Assembly (NCBI GenBank): GCA_963969495.1
Contig: OZ018320.1
Coordinates: forward strand, 76,452,813 to 76,516,812
DNA: 64,000 nt
Reading direction: 5' to 3'
From: Ceratothoa steindachneri
Taxonomy: Eukaryota > Arthropoda > Malacostraca > Isopoda > Cymothoidae
Shown: positions 46,716 to 58,105 of the stretch, one piece after another
Layout of the letters: every line of letters starts with the position of its first letter
How positions within the stretch are numbered: the stretch's first letter is position 1
Position numbers and translations under genes: made by a program
The notes under the pieces: model-generated
The model's input: the letters and a program-made list of their open reading frames with translations, nothing else
What the model was told of the DNA's origin: nothing
Databases searched by the model: none

Positions 46716-46920
46716 TCATCATCACTAACTATAATTTAAGAAGGCGATTTTTTTGAGTTTTTGAATAATAATTTCATGGTGAAGTTCAGAAATAAATATA
46801 AGTATCGAAATTTTGTGATCTTTTAAAACCCCAAAGAATTACAAATGGTGAAGTTCAGAAAATTGATTTTTATATATCTTCTTCTCCTATAACTCTATAT
46901 GGCGAAGCCATTACCTGACA
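46716..46920. repeat. Partial copy of the 2641-3131 repeat
   Basis: Shares ATAATTTAAGAAGG, TTTTTTTGAGT, TTGAATAATAATTTCAT, GGTGAAGTTCAGAAAAT and GGCGAAGCCATT in the same order as 2641-3131, but with ~280 bp of the middle missing. Confidence 0.75.
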
Positions 46921-48178
46921 TTAATATAGGTAAATCTCCAGAACATCCCCGACATATTTATTTATACATAAAATGGATTTTCTCACATTTCTAGGGGTTA
47001 GGAACACGATTATGAATGTCATTAGCTCCGCAATTAACTTATTTTCTTGATATAAGCTTTAATTTCAGTTTTATTTCATGATATTGAATGCTTCTCACGA
47101 CTTCTAGCAATTCCCATATGTCGGCAGACATTGAATACAATTTTTTGCCGGGTACCACGATCATTTCTGATTGGTGGAAGGCCTACAATTTCCTACGACA
47201 TGAAGCCTATTCACATATTACAGTCAATCATTCTATTAACTTTGCGGATCCTGACACATAGGCCAACACAAATCAATCGAACGACTGTGGCATACGACGA
47301 AAAAGACGATGCCTTTTTTCGGACGCCGAAAAAATAGCATTTTTTGGCCATTTCGGAAGAACTAAGTTTATAGTTCATTGCAAGAACCCCACCATGCATT
47401 TTCATCATTTTGTACGTGCTGCTGCTTCGTTGTATAATCCGTGTCATTAATTTTTGTCGACATTTCCCGTGTGTAAGTATTATACTACTTTTCCCATTTC
47501 AACTAAGACCGGATTTCGCGGCCTAGACCTGACATCATAAAACATGGCGGCTGAGTATTTTTCTTTTACTTGATATATGCTCTTTGAGAATTTTTTAAAA
47601 AATAAAGTAACTATAACAAACGGTCTTTCGATTGCCGTGGTGGCTTTAATCTAGAAACAAAAAATCAAAATAAATTAAGCAATATTCGCTATATTCACAA
47701 AAAAATGAAGCAAAAATATCCTCCAAAGAGAATACACAATAGAGGTTTTAAAATGTTAGAAGGCTGCCGCAAAAACGAGCCCAGCCACTTTATTATATTC
47801 ACATTTTTAGCATTTTATTTTAGCTCTTTAAATGGGTTCACTGTAGAAGTATATTTTATTATTGTGATAATCTATTTACTTGAAAGTATAACAGCATTTA
47901 TATATGTAGTTGTTAGCCTTTCACTCCCCATGCGAATAATCAGTCACGTCAAAAGATTAATGTATTTTTTAAAATACAAATGAATCTGGCATTGAAAAGG
48001 TGCTGTAATGTAAATTTTTAAAAAAATTTCCCCAAAGAAATTAAGTATACCACTTTTAATAGTTTTGTTAAAACTTTCCACTTTTCTGACTTTTTAAATA
48101 ATCATAAGTTAGCGATAACCTTGAGCCCCATACATCTTGTCATTTTGCGATCTCGATTCCGGTTCTTAATTCTGACTC
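46921..48178. other. No recognised gene
   Basis: AT-rich. Open frames 47131-47337, 47211-47447 and 47705-47983 carry no recognised motif. Confidence 0.5.
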
Positions 48179-48181
48179 TAA

Positions 48182-48456
48182 CGGTCGTATGCTAAGAAAA
48201 ATGTGAAAATAACTTTTATCAGATTTAGTGTAGCTTCACAATTATTTAGAAATTTATTATATGCAAAAGGCTAAAATGTAAAATAAATAAAAAAAGAAGC
48301 TTTTTTGCTCAAATGTGAAATACACATTTGAGCAAAAAACCTATTTTTTTATTTATTTTACATTTTAGCCTTTTGCATATAATAAATTTCTAAATAATTG
48401 TGAAGCTACACTAAATCTGATAAAAGTGTATTTCACATTTTTTTTAGCATACGGCC
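48182..48456. mobile_element. Palindromic MITE, ~275 bp, TSD TAA (Harbinger-like)
   Basis: The two halves are inverted copies over ~130 bp: the left end GGTCGTATGCTAAGAAAAAT pairs with the right end, which reads GGCCGTATGCTAAAAAAAAT on the minus strand. The centre is a hairpin (TTTTTTGCTCAAATGTG and its complement). It is flanked by TAA at 48179-48181 and 48457-48459. A 3 bp TAA duplication and GG-starting ends suggest PIF/Harbinger, but this is inference. It has no coding capacity. Confidence 0.85.
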
Positions 48457-48594
48457 TAAATTAGATCTGAAAATAGAAATGACAACAGTAGTTCCTTTTT
48501 CCAACCAGTTAAATTTAGTCATGTACTTTCTGTTTACCATGGAATTATTATTTTTGTTATATTCAATATATTGTAAGTTCAAAATACAGAACTA

Positions 48595-48865
48595 CAGGGT
48601 GGTCCGAATGTTTTGTCATCCCATGTTAATATTGTTTTAATTTTCTATTTCAGATGACTGATCAATTTTGGAAGAGAGGCTGATTGCAAGTGTATGGGCA
48701 CACGATTGTGTGCATTCTGGTGTTCATACAGACCTTCTCGATGTGTAACAGTGTCAATGAAAGTGAATACACTAAAACGAATAGATATGTTTGATATTAT
48801 TATATTGTTCCATTATTGTTCTTATTACATTTCTTTGGTGTTGACAAGACTTTCAGACCACCCTG
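48595..48865. mobile_element. MITE with 28 bp TIRs, TSD TA (Tc1/mariner-like)
   Basis: The left terminus CAGGGTGGTCCGAATGTTTT and the right terminus, on the minus strand CAGGGTGGTCTGAAAGTCTT, are inverted repeats (about 25 of 28). TA flanks both ends (48593-48594 and 48866-48867). 271 bp, no intact frame. It lies only 134 bp beyond the previous MITE. It could be a deletion derivative of a TA-inserting DNA transposon. Confidence 0.85.
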
Positions 48866-48867
48866 TA

Positions 48868-50485
48868 GATTTTCGGAGTTCCTCGATACTACGCGCCATT
48901 ATAACATAAGCTTTGTCACCGATTTGCATTAAATAGTAGTATGCTTTCCATTTATGTTATATTTTCATAAAATAATTCATAAATTTATTTTAAAATCATT
49001 AACACTAGCGGTTCTTCATAATAGTTCGTGTTTAATAAAATATACGATAAGTATGTCAGGTTTATGAGCGCTCCTCGTGTGAACTGACATAATCCTTTTT
49101 ATCCTAAGACAGTTAACGACAAGTAAAGTAAAACACTTTTGACCAGAAGGATTTAATTAGAAAACAAAACTTTGAGCAAAGCCACATCGATCAATTAGAT
49201 AATGGTTAGAGTTCCCTCCTGAATGAATTGGAAGATAACTTTTGGGCAACTTCGAGTGAACGGGTGAAAATGAATTAGAAGTACATGGAATTTTAATGAA
49301 TAACAATATATGAAAAGTGTGTTACCATAAAAGAAGGGGACGAATGCACAAAAATAATAAAGTAAATAGCTGAACGATGACAAGCTAATGATCCCAATAG
49401 TAACAAAAATCTAATTCGATAAATCTTTTTCTACAAATAAAAATTGCCAAAATTTTCAAAGCGTGTCTTTATAACTTGCCTGAACATTGGCTTCAAGCAG
49501 TACTTGGCGTAAAAATAAATAAAGTACTGTGTATTATAAATCTAAAAAGATATAGAAAATATATATAGATGAATAATTATGATTCCCGAAATGTGTCTAC
49601 CCAAATTCTGTAGATTCCTCGAACAAAAGTTAAGAGTCAGTTATACATTCAAGACAACCTAAATGAGAAGTCGCAGGAGTTCAAAGTGGGAAGCGTCCTT
49701 CAAGTCAGCGAGCCACTCTTGGTCAAAGCATTTAGACTTTAGAGCTTATCGATCGATCTTGCACATGTGTGTGTGTGTGTGTAGGGAAGTTTATGTTTGT
49801 CTTATCTAATCAACTTATCTGACTGATTAGATATGGAAGTTCATTTCTCAATCGTCTATTTCAAAGGAGCTTATTATTTGCATTAAGGTTTGTCGAAGGT
49901 TGGGATGGATAAGATGGAATGTTTACATACCCTATGATTTTCATGTCAAGGCGTTTCTCTTGTTTGTGTTAATTCTTGTAATTATAACTTTATAAAAAGA
50001 AGATGTGATAGTAGAATTTAGAAGTCTGAATCGTCTCTCGAGAGAAAAGCTTTCGATGGCCGATGAAATTTGGCGCTCTGCCTAGCACTCTACCAATGGA
50101 AACATAGAGCAGAGGGGAGAATGCGACATGTATATGGTAATAAACACATGCCATATGTATAACTGCATATTTAAATGCGGTAGCATGCCTAGTTTAGTTT
50201 AATAACAATCTTTATATTTTTATTCTAAATATCAGAACTATTTATATTACTCTCTAATTCAGAAAAAAATGGATTAATTATAAATAGTAGACACAGGGGA
50301 AAGAATTTGTAAACATACGGTAGCCACCGTTCTAAACGAAAACTCGGTTCATTCATTTAATATAAAACGCTAGAGTGCGATATATAACGCTATAGTGCGA
50401 TTACTATGTTTACTAACCAAGAGCCGGGACCCCCGAAATTGGGGACTTCTTATATTCCCCCAATATTTTTTTTTAGAAACTGGAA
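48868..50485. other. No supported gene; short (GT)n tract
   Basis: AT-rich. A (GT)n run occurs at about 49766-49782 and a short direct repeat (ACGCTAGAGTGCGATATATA type) at 50367-50402. The 62-codon minus frame at 49195-49383 is unrecognised. Confidence 0.5.
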
Positions 50486-50720
50486 TTTTTTTTAAGGAGT
50501 CCATCTGGCGAATGCCTACTAGGGCATAAGTCGCCGTAATCAGCTACAGCCTAATACTAAGCTAAATAAACAACAAAAAACATTAAAACCAAACCAAAAA
50601 AACATACAAAAACAAAACAAAAGCAAAGAAACAAACAAAAAGAAACCGAAATAAGCAAAAAAGCAAGAAGAAAGAACACATGCAACATGCAACCTAAAGT
50701 ATAAACTGGAAAATACACTA
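50486..50720 (-). mobile_element. 3' end of a Nimb-like LINE (UTR only)
   Basis: Read on the minus strand it has T-rich blocks, TAGCTTAGTATTAGGCTG, TTCGCCAGATGGACTCC and a short A tail (T run 50486-50493 on the plus strand), parallel to 11560-11851 of copy 1. The ORFs are absent, so it is a severely 5'-truncated insertion. Confidence 0.8.
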
Positions 50721-51862
50721 ATATCTTATCCATGGCAACGACAGCAAATCAATATCCTTTACACTGGAATCGTCCATCTCTGATCAATATTTCCTATAAT
50801 TTTAATTTTGGAATCACCATTTCTTCGTCGGCAATTTGCTCTCGTTATCTACATAATTCTAATTCACGACCAACACTATATCTAATCTGCGCCTTTAATA
50901 TATTTTTCGTCCTTTACCACAAAAATGGCTTGAAAAAAAAAGAATATTTTGCTGGAATTAACTTACAAAGAGAGGCAAACGATTATTGCGTTTGCGGTGC
51001 CCCTCAAACAAAGAGATCTGAAATAATACGATTTGGAATTGATATTATTTCTATCCTCTACTTTAAAATATGCCTCGGGAAGGCCATGAATGGGAGAGGC
51101 TCAAGCACGAAGCAGAGCAAATGTAAACCACCAAATTCAGAAACGTTCTAAATAATAAAAAAGAAATTTGAGCACTAATCGTTTCAGGTAAATAAATGAA
51201 GATTCATTGCAAATTAATAAAGATATATATGTGCCGCTTTAGTGTGTGTCCTACTAACCATTTTTTTTTTTTAGCGTGTATCCTACCAGGATATTGCCAG
51301 GTTTGGTTTGGGCTAGGTTCAGTTTTGGCGTTGCTCACCCAGAAAGCACCTGAACTAACTCCCTTTTTTTATATAATATTTAAGAGTACAACCAAACACC
51401 AAAGGTCAATGTCAAATTGAGTGAATGCTTAAGCCTTAATTAAATTGCAAATTTTAATATTTTATAGTTTTTGTTAAGCAACAGCATTTGGGTTAAAAGA
51501 TATTTTTTAAAGCAGAATTAAAAAGTCGAAACTTTTTTTATCATAAATGGCTAATCTGATTTTTCATGTTTACCATAATACAGATATATGCAAAGGTACG
51601 ACACAAAAAAGTGGTAGGTTATATACATAATATATATGTAGAAAAACCCTTCATTTTTCACTCCAATAAAATTTTCTTTCATTTTCCCAAGAGAGCAAAC
51701 ATACAACTCTAGCAGACATCGAAAAGCGATGTTCATACCACCGTTCTACATCCGATTTTGGATACACAGAGAAATACATATCCAAACCATCAATAATTCT
51801 TAGGCATTCTCGTTTCTGACGTCGATCAAACTCTCCTCTACTCATTAACATTCCCTAATTCT
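50721..51862. other. No recognised gene; one 139-codon frame
   Basis: The plus-strand frame 50732-51151 (139 codons) starts beside the LINE 3' end. I do not recognise its translation; it is Asn/Ser/Ile-rich with no clear signal peptide or domain. Frames at 51196-51420, 51551-51736 and 51651-51851 are also unrecognised. These are most likely chance frames. Confidence 0.45.
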
Positions 51863-52450
51863 TGTAACCAATGTAGCTCAACCCCTATTGATCGTTTGTA
51901 GAGTACAGTGACAAAAGAGTCAATTATATGCATTTACATAGAACTAGATGTTTAACATAGGATATTTTTAGCCGACTTGCGCTTCCCAACTGCATTCACA
52001 TCGCAGCTCTTGTCAATTCCCGTGCATTACCTTGCGTCGATCAAGAAGCTTCTAATCCGATTCAAGATGTAATCTTACTCGATCAACCGTTCATAGCTTC
52101 TCACTCACAATTCAACCGACGGTGAAAGTCAATTACCATTAATTTTGCAGGAAAAAGTTATTTTTGTAATAAAGTCATTAAAATTTGGATCGGTTTAACT
52201 TTTGCCTCGCCTTTTCTCAAAATTAATCTGAGATCGGGTCTTGTCAGAAGACTCCGAGTAACAATTCTGCCTTCCCAGAGTAACAAAACTCCTGGTGGCC
52301 CTGCAAGTAACATTACAATTATGGTGACCCAACTCGGCGTGATTAAACTGTGCAAGATGAAATGACTGATTCGTCCAATATCTCAACCAGCAACTTGCAT
52401 CTTCACACCTCAGCATCATCACACCACCAGAGTGCCCAATCGGATTACTC
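51863..52450 (+). mobile_element. LTR, primer site and Gag start of a Ty3/Gypsy relic (CsRn1-like)
   Basis: TGTAACCAATGTAGC at 51863 and AGTAACATTACA ending at 52317 could be the ends of a ~455 bp LTR, with AATAAAG near 52167 as a polyadenylation signal. TGGTGACCC at 52322-52330, followed by GGCGTGAT, resembles the tRNA-Trp primer site used by CsRn1-type elements, with ~4 extra bases. An ATG near 52361 opens a short frame (MTDSSNISTSNL) that stops after ~50 codons. No pol region follows. The minus-strand frames 52158-52422 are shadows. Boundaries are inferred, as no second LTR is present. Confidence 0.55.
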
Positions 52451-52750
52451 TTTCGACAGGAACGCGAATTTCACAATTCGTAGGTGGCAAACATGTCCAG
52501 AAGGCTACGAGTACCTCTAGTAAACTCGCTAGATCTATAAAGTATCACTAAACACACTTCAACGGCAAATCTCGCGGCAAATTCAGTTGCAAATCATGCG
52601 TTAGCAATTAGAGACAGGCGCGAATCCAGTGGGGCCTGAAGCCCTCCCCCCCTCTTTCTCCTCCAAAGTTCAGACCAGTTTATGTTTATATTTCTTTTTT
52701 TGAACCATACGTATATTCTGGTATTCAGGAAATAGTTATGTAATACTATA

Positions 52751-52806
<56 letters not shown>
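52751..52806. repeat. (AT)n microsatellite
   Basis: An uninterrupted AT dinucleotide run of about 27 units. Confidence 0.98.
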
Positions 52807-52810
<4 letters not shown>

Positions 52811-53880
52811 AGTTTTTTAAACCGTTGCGATCGAATTTACCTTATACGAGTATGATACATGTCTAAAATGCAGGGAAATCTCAAAATTAGTTATTAAATT
52901 CAGTATTACGCCTTAGCTGACGTCCCAAATTTACAATAAACGAAAATTCGTAATTTTCTGATGTGTAGAAAAAATCAGATCTGAGTGAGTTAGTGCTCAC
53001 TCACGTATGAGAAATTCAGGTTAGCCTTCCTCCCCCAAATTTTTATTCTGGATCCCTCACAGATCAGATATGTAGTGTAACTTCGCCACGCCCTAAACCT
53101 CACTCAGTGTCACCAGCACAGCCATCAAGCAGCAACCTTCCACGCCCTCAACCCCCATCGAGCACAAATCTCTAAGCACCACAGTCAGGTCAGTCAGCAA
53201 AATGTGCTCAAATCAACTGTGCAGCGATTCAACCGCATCAGGTGGTTCACATTTAGCCGGAAGTGCACCAGAGACTTCAGAAAAAAACACTAACTACCTC
53301 TCATGACACAGCAAGAATGCCATCAGAAGCAGCTTAGCACCTGTACATAGAGTCATGTAAATCCTTTGCTGACTGTAAACTCCCTCACTCACGCTCTTCA
53401 ATTCTCTCCCTTATAGGTACACAGGGTGTCGAGCACGAAAGTTCACACTTCTGCACGCAAGCATGATAACACAAAACTGACATTATCTCGACCAGGGAAT
53501 TTGTTTCCTAAGGTCCAGTCCTCTTTCATGCACACATATATACATTTTATTCACAAAGTTCATTTTTTAAGATCACTCATCTCTATGAAGTTCGCTGTAG
53601 ATGCGTATGAACTTTCTGAAGACAATTTCTCATTCTACTCTTCAAATATTCACTCAGCTAATCGATAAAACTTTGAGTGATACGGCATACAAAGGAACAT
53701 GGGTTTATTTACCATATTGATTTAATTAAAAAAATCGCTTTCAATTTCATCAAATGTATCGTGATATTTCAGATTGTAGTGTTCTCTCCTTTTATAATTT
53801 CATGCAAGCGACGTCTTTCAATTTTAATTATGTAAATTCTCGTGCAACGACTTGCACGAAATGTTAATAAATTCCAGCAT
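52807..53880. other. No recognised gene
   Basis: Includes a C/A-rich stretch (about 53085-53340). The 80-codon frame 53426-53668 is unrecognised. Confidence 0.5.
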
Positions 53881-54236
53881 TGTGTATTCAATTCTCATGT
53901 AAATGTCCATACAATTTCTCAATTATTTTGGAAATGTCCATACAATCTTTCAATTCTTATGGAAATGTCCATACAATTTCAATTATAATGTAAATCTCCA
54001 TGCACTCTAGCAATTCTTATGTAAAGGTTTTTATCATCTCTCAATTATTATGAAATGTCTATGTAAAATCACACAATTTTTATATAAATGTACATACAAT
54101 CTCGCAAATCTTAGGTAAATACCAAGACAATCTCAATTCTTATGTAAATGTCCATACAATCTCTCAATTCTTATGTAAATGACCACACAATCACTCAATT
54201 CCCACTTAATATCAATACAATCTCATAATTCACATA
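53881..54236. repeat. Minisatellite, ~31 bp unit
   Basis: About 11 degenerate copies of TATGTAAATGTCCATACAAT followed by CTCTCAATTCT. The best conserved copies are at ~54137-54180. It ends directly at the mariner terminus. Confidence 0.9.
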
Positions 54237-55106
54237 TACGAGGGGCGGTCAATAAGTTTTGCGAATCAGTAGGGCAAAACAGAGGAAGGGGAATGGCTGT
54301 TTGTGGGGGTGTTAGGACAAGTTAGGACAAGTCAGGACCTGCAGCCGCAAGCTTCTGCGTCGTCTATTTAAGAAGCAGTAGCTGATCGCAGATCGCCAGT
54401 CACAAATTTTTCAACAATGGAGAAGGTTGAGCACCGCGCAGTGATCAAAATTTGACCAAGGAAGGCAAGAATGCAAAAGAGATCCATGAACGCATGGTTG
54501 CAGTGTACACCGACACCGCCCCTTCCTATGCAACCATTGCTCACTGGAATAGGGAGTTCCGCCATGGTCGTGAGTCCCTTGAAGATGACCCCCGTCCAGG
54601 ACGCCCGTCAGACGTGACCAACGAGGACAATGTGGCCCGTGTGGAGAGGATGATGACCCTCGAAAATCGACGGGTGAAGGTCGAAGACATCGAGCGAGAA
54701 CTTGGAATATCACATGGAAGTGTTATCAACATCATCCAAGACAATTTGGCCATGACCAAGGTCTCTGCCCGTTGGGTCCCTAGAAACCTCACGCCCCATG
54801 ATCGACTTTAACGTCGTCAAAGTCCACAAGGCCAGTGTTGCACAAGCTGCCCTACGCGAGTGCGGATTCGAGTAGCTCAACCATCCCCCCTACAGCCCAG
54901 ATCTGGTCCCTAGCGACTACTTTTTATTCCGCCAGCTCAACGCTGCACTGCGTGGACGCCGGTTTGGGTACGATGAAGATGTCCAGCTCGCTGTTTAGGA
55001 GTGGATTGAACAGCAGTCGAGAGATTTCTGGTTGTCGGGAATTCGAAGCCTCAGGGACAAGTGGCGCAATTGCATTGAAGTCGAGGGTAGTTATAATGAA
55101 AAATAA
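54237..55106 (+). mobile_element. mariner transposon, internally deleted, 3' end lost
   Basis: TA at 54237-54238 is followed by the terminal repeat CGAGGGGCGGTCAATAAGTT. The element runs to the transposase stop at 55104-55106 and then switches abruptly to CR1 sequence, so the 3' UTR and 3' terminal repeat are missing. About 870 bp remain of a family length near 1.3 kb. The same terminal repeat appears alone at 58080-58105 and 61864-61889. Confidence 0.9.
54417..55106 (+). pseudogene. mariner transposase, catalytic core deleted
   Basis: The start MEKVEHRAVIKF at 54417 is followed by a frameshift near 54452. The DNA-binding half is well kept: KEGKNAKEIHERMVAVY, RHGRESLEDDPRPGRPSDVT and IERELGISHGSVINIIQD, ending WVPRNLTPHD near 54805. 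The next recognisable part is VAQAALRECGFE (about 54835) and HPPYSPDLVPSDYFLF (about 54880), which carries the third catalytic Asp. The roughly 130-150 residues between, with the first two catalytic acidic residues, are gone. Another stop interrupts the tail (an in-frame TAG near 54999). Confidence 0.9.
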
Positions 55107-56366
55107 TAGAAGTTAAGCTTACCGGTCTAAAGTTATTCGGGTCCTCTTTACTTCCATTTTAAAAAATTGGCACTACGTTCGCTAATTTCCAATCATTAGG
55201 TATTTCACCAAACTCTTGTGATCTAGTATATATCTTCTCAAGAGCTACTGCAATACTATCTACACCTTCTTTGAGTAACCAAGAATGAATGTTGTCTGGG
55301 CCAGATGACTTACTAGTATTTAACTCCAATATAAGCCCTTTAATTATTTTTTTGTTCACATTAATGGTATTCAACACTACTTCCCTCGACCTAGAATTAT
55401 CATTAATTAATCTATCTAGATTTTCTTCTGTAAATACTGAAGAAAAAGGATCATTAAAAACATCTACTATTTTCCCATCAGATTTTTCCAAACCCCTGCA
55501 TATTTAGTAGGCCCTATTTTATCACTGTTAGATTTGTTATTGATTTTATAATATCTAAAAAAGATTTTTGGTTCTTTATTATTATTATGAGCAAAATTAA
55601 TTTCTGCCGCCCTTTTGCTCTTCTTAATATTATTTGTCTCATTTCTGGTCGACCTATAATGATTTATATTGTAAAAAGTAATTTCTCTTTAATCTCTGGT
55701 ATGCCCTTTTTTCAGAAATTTTCCTAGCTATCTCCCCATTTCACCACAATGGCTTCTTTCATTTCTTCAAATAACCTTCATTGGAATACACTGCTCCTGG
55801 ACTATGTTTAATATAGTCTTAAAAGTGTCCCAGATCCCATAAGTATTCTTCCCCCTGAATTTTATATCCCACCTAATCTGATTTAGCAAGTTACGTAGTT
55901 TATCGTAATCTCCCCTATGAAAGTTTGGAGTTTTTGTGGAGTTTGTTGATGTTCTCCCTTTCACTCCTCCCAAGTTAAAACGAACCATCTGATGTTCACT
56001 ATTTCCCAATGCTTCCACGACAGTAAATTCCTGAACCAAGTGCTCACCATTTGAAAGAACCAGATTTAATATATTGGCACCCCTTGTTGGCTTATTAACA
56101 AATTGACTTGAAAAATAATCCTCAAAGCATTCTATAAACTTACAACTTGCTCTATCCCTTCCTATCATATTTTTCCAGTCCAATGAATTTAGGTTAAAGC
56201 CACCAAGAATAACTGTATCTACTTTTCATCCTTTACCGATTTCCCTTATAATTAATTCATCGATACAATCATCTATCCAGGTCGACTATAAAAGGCTCCT
56301 AAGGGTATTATTCTATTTTTACTGACCCTAATATCTATCCACAGTGACTCATCTTCTTGCCTTATA

Positions 56367-56579
56367 AAGGGTGTTTCATTAAGACGGATCGCAGTTAGCA
56401 GTAAATATACATTGTAGCAAAATATATATTGAGTTTTCTGCCTCTTTCAACACTACTTTCAATCATAAATATAATATTTATGATTGAAAGTAGTTTTGAA
56501 AGAGGCAGGACACTCAATATATATTTTGCTGCAACGTATATTTACTGCTAACTGCGATCCGTCTTAATGGAACACCCTT
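56367..56579. mobile_element. Palindromic MITE, 213 bp, TSD TA, copy 1
   Basis: Nearly perfect inverted repeat over its whole length: left AAGGGTGTTTCATTAAGACG, right end on the minus strand AAGGGTGTTCCATTAAGACG, meeting at a centre near 56473 (ATAAATATAATATTTAT). TA at 56365-56366 and 56580-56581. It sits within the CR1 endonuclease. No coding capacity. Confidence 0.9.
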
Positions 56580-56989
56580 TAGAATTATTTAGATTTGAAG
56601 AAATGCTATTTCTGATATAAATAATCAACCCCACCACCAGTCATATCTCTCCTTTGACTAATGTGCATATCATATGCCTGTAGTTCAAATTCACTCATAT
56701 TATCATCAATTTTTTTTTATTAATCCATGATTCTATTACACATATTATACGAGTATCTATCAAGCATTGGTATAAAGACAACTCAGCCCTCCTATCCCTG
56801 AAGCACCTCTTTTAGCCTGTATACCTTCCACTCCGTCTCCTCTGCATCTCTTTTCTTTTCCTACCCCCCCCCCCCCTCCTGCATTCTTGTATTTCCCTGA
56901 CCACTATCAGTAACTAGTTTCCCGCCTGTAAAGACCTAATGACACTATCTAATTCCTGCCACAACACGTCAATCCCACCCCGGGGTTGC

Positions 56990-57750
56990 CTTTTTTCCAT
57001 AAAAGTCATTCTAGACATCTACAAACACCAATCCCGACTCCTCAAACAGGCCCTTCACATATTCATTCAGTCCAATCGCAAGAGACAACCATTGCATCAC
57101 CACATCCAATCTCGGAAGTACACCTGAAACAGCGCCTTTCGCTCTACTTTCACTCCTCCTTTCCACTAGCCTTTTGTACCTCTGTCGTAAATTACATGAA
57201 CCCACCTTCTTTACATCATTTTCTCTCACATGCATAATCACAAATTCATCACTCTCACACCTAGACACCAGACTATCATACCTCTCAAACACATCATCTG
57301 CAAAGCACTTGGCAAACAAACTCTCACTCACTTCCATTTGTTCGCACTCAACTTCCTATCTAAATGTCTAATCTGAGAGTCACCCATCCCAAGCACCTCA
57401 GTCATTCTCCTATTCCCCACCCCTCCTCTTCTCATTTAAACTACTACTTATTCTAATTTCTGTCACAACCACATCACACAAATCCCTTTCAACCTCTTCC
57501 TCTCTCATGGCATCAAATTTGCTATTCAACCTAACAGGTTCCATGTTCCTCTTACTCACAAACCTAACTGTCTTAACCTATTAATAGTCACCCATCATTC
57601 ATCTTCACTTACATCAGTCACTTTTTTCTCTTCGTTTTCTAGTCTAGGCCTATCTTCGTCACGAAACCGACTCATATCCTCTACCAAACCATATCACCAC
57701 GAGTCACATAACACAAGCGGCATTCAGACATATTTTATCTTCTTTAAACG
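56990..57750 (-). pseudogene. CR1 ORF1 with SGNH/GDSL esterase domain, copy B1
   Basis: Minus-strand frames show MGDSQIRHLDRKLS (about 57355-57395), the Ser nucleophile block of SGNH hydrolases, then a frameshift, then the 108-codon frame 57011-57337 with FVIMHVRENDVKKVG (family GxND block, here RxND), AVSGVLPRLD and LVFVDV. The upstream part includes NSKFDAMREEEVERD. The C-terminal Asp-His block (DGLHLS in relic A near 4070) is not seen here. CR1 ORF1 esterases are thought to act on lipids or membranes during the element's life cycle. Broken by frameshifts. Confidence 0.75.
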
Positions 57751-57760
57751 CCACAAGAAT

Positions 57761-58079
57761 CACAGACTATATACACACTGCTTACATCATAGGAAATACT
57801 CACTTCATCTAAAGAGACAGCCAGAATGAGAAAACTTCGGTCTATTGACCTTATTCACTCTCTACGAATGCTGACCCCTAGAGTAATATGATAAATTTTA
57901 ACGATGTTTCCTCCTCTTTATTCTTAACTTACCTGCATAGAAAGCTTCATAACCATCATTGTAATCATCACAGCTTAAATCATAACGAGAAGGATGCACC
58001 TCCCGCTCGTCTGCCTGGCCGCATTCTTGCCATGTTCCCTTTCACCTTTGGACAATCGTAAGTACCTAGTTTTTTTTAT
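57761..58079. other. No recognised feature
   Basis: Between the CR1 ORF1 and the mariner stub. It may hold the CR1 5' UTR. Confidence 0.4.
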
Positions 58080-58105
58080 TACGAGGGGCGGTCAATAAGT
58101 TTTGC
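58080..58105 (+). mobile_element. mariner terminal repeat stub, copy 1
   Basis: TACGAGGGGCGGTCAATAAG and the next six bases are identical to 54238-54263, then the sequence switches to Nimb-like LINE 5' sequence. Only the end of the transposon survives. Confidence 0.85.

Larger units (their letters stand above)
55107..57760 (-). pseudogene. CR1-clade LINE with esterase ORF1, copy B1
   Basis: Minus strand. ORF2 remnants: endonuclease with FNLNSLDWKNMIGRD (about 56155-56205) and GNSEHQMVRFNLGG (about 55970-56010) in the 138-codon frame 55767-56183; a linker (55500-55760); reverse transcriptase in 55159-55491 with SSGPDNIHSWLLKEGV and NDWKLANVVPIF, ending at RPVSLTSI (about 55107-55130), where mariner sequence begins. 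ORF1 (about 56990-57750) is described separately. A MITE interrupts the endonuclease at 56367-56579. The RT catalytic box and the C-terminus are absent. 55553 onward is repeated at 59340. Confidence 0.85.

Noticed and set aside
47705..47983. 92-codon frame with hydrophobic stretches, considered as a membrane protein
   Set aside because: T-rich DNA readily gives hydrophobic frames; no supporting motif, no neighbouring exon signals that I could defend.
49195..49260. tRNA-like phrase (ATGGTTAGAGTTC)
   Set aside because: No cloverleaf could be folded by eye and no acceptor-stem pairing was found.
50732..51151. 139-codon frame as a candidate host gene
   Set aside because: No recognisable domain; it starts beside a LINE 3' end, and composition is as expected from AT-rich DNA. 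Left as unrecognised.
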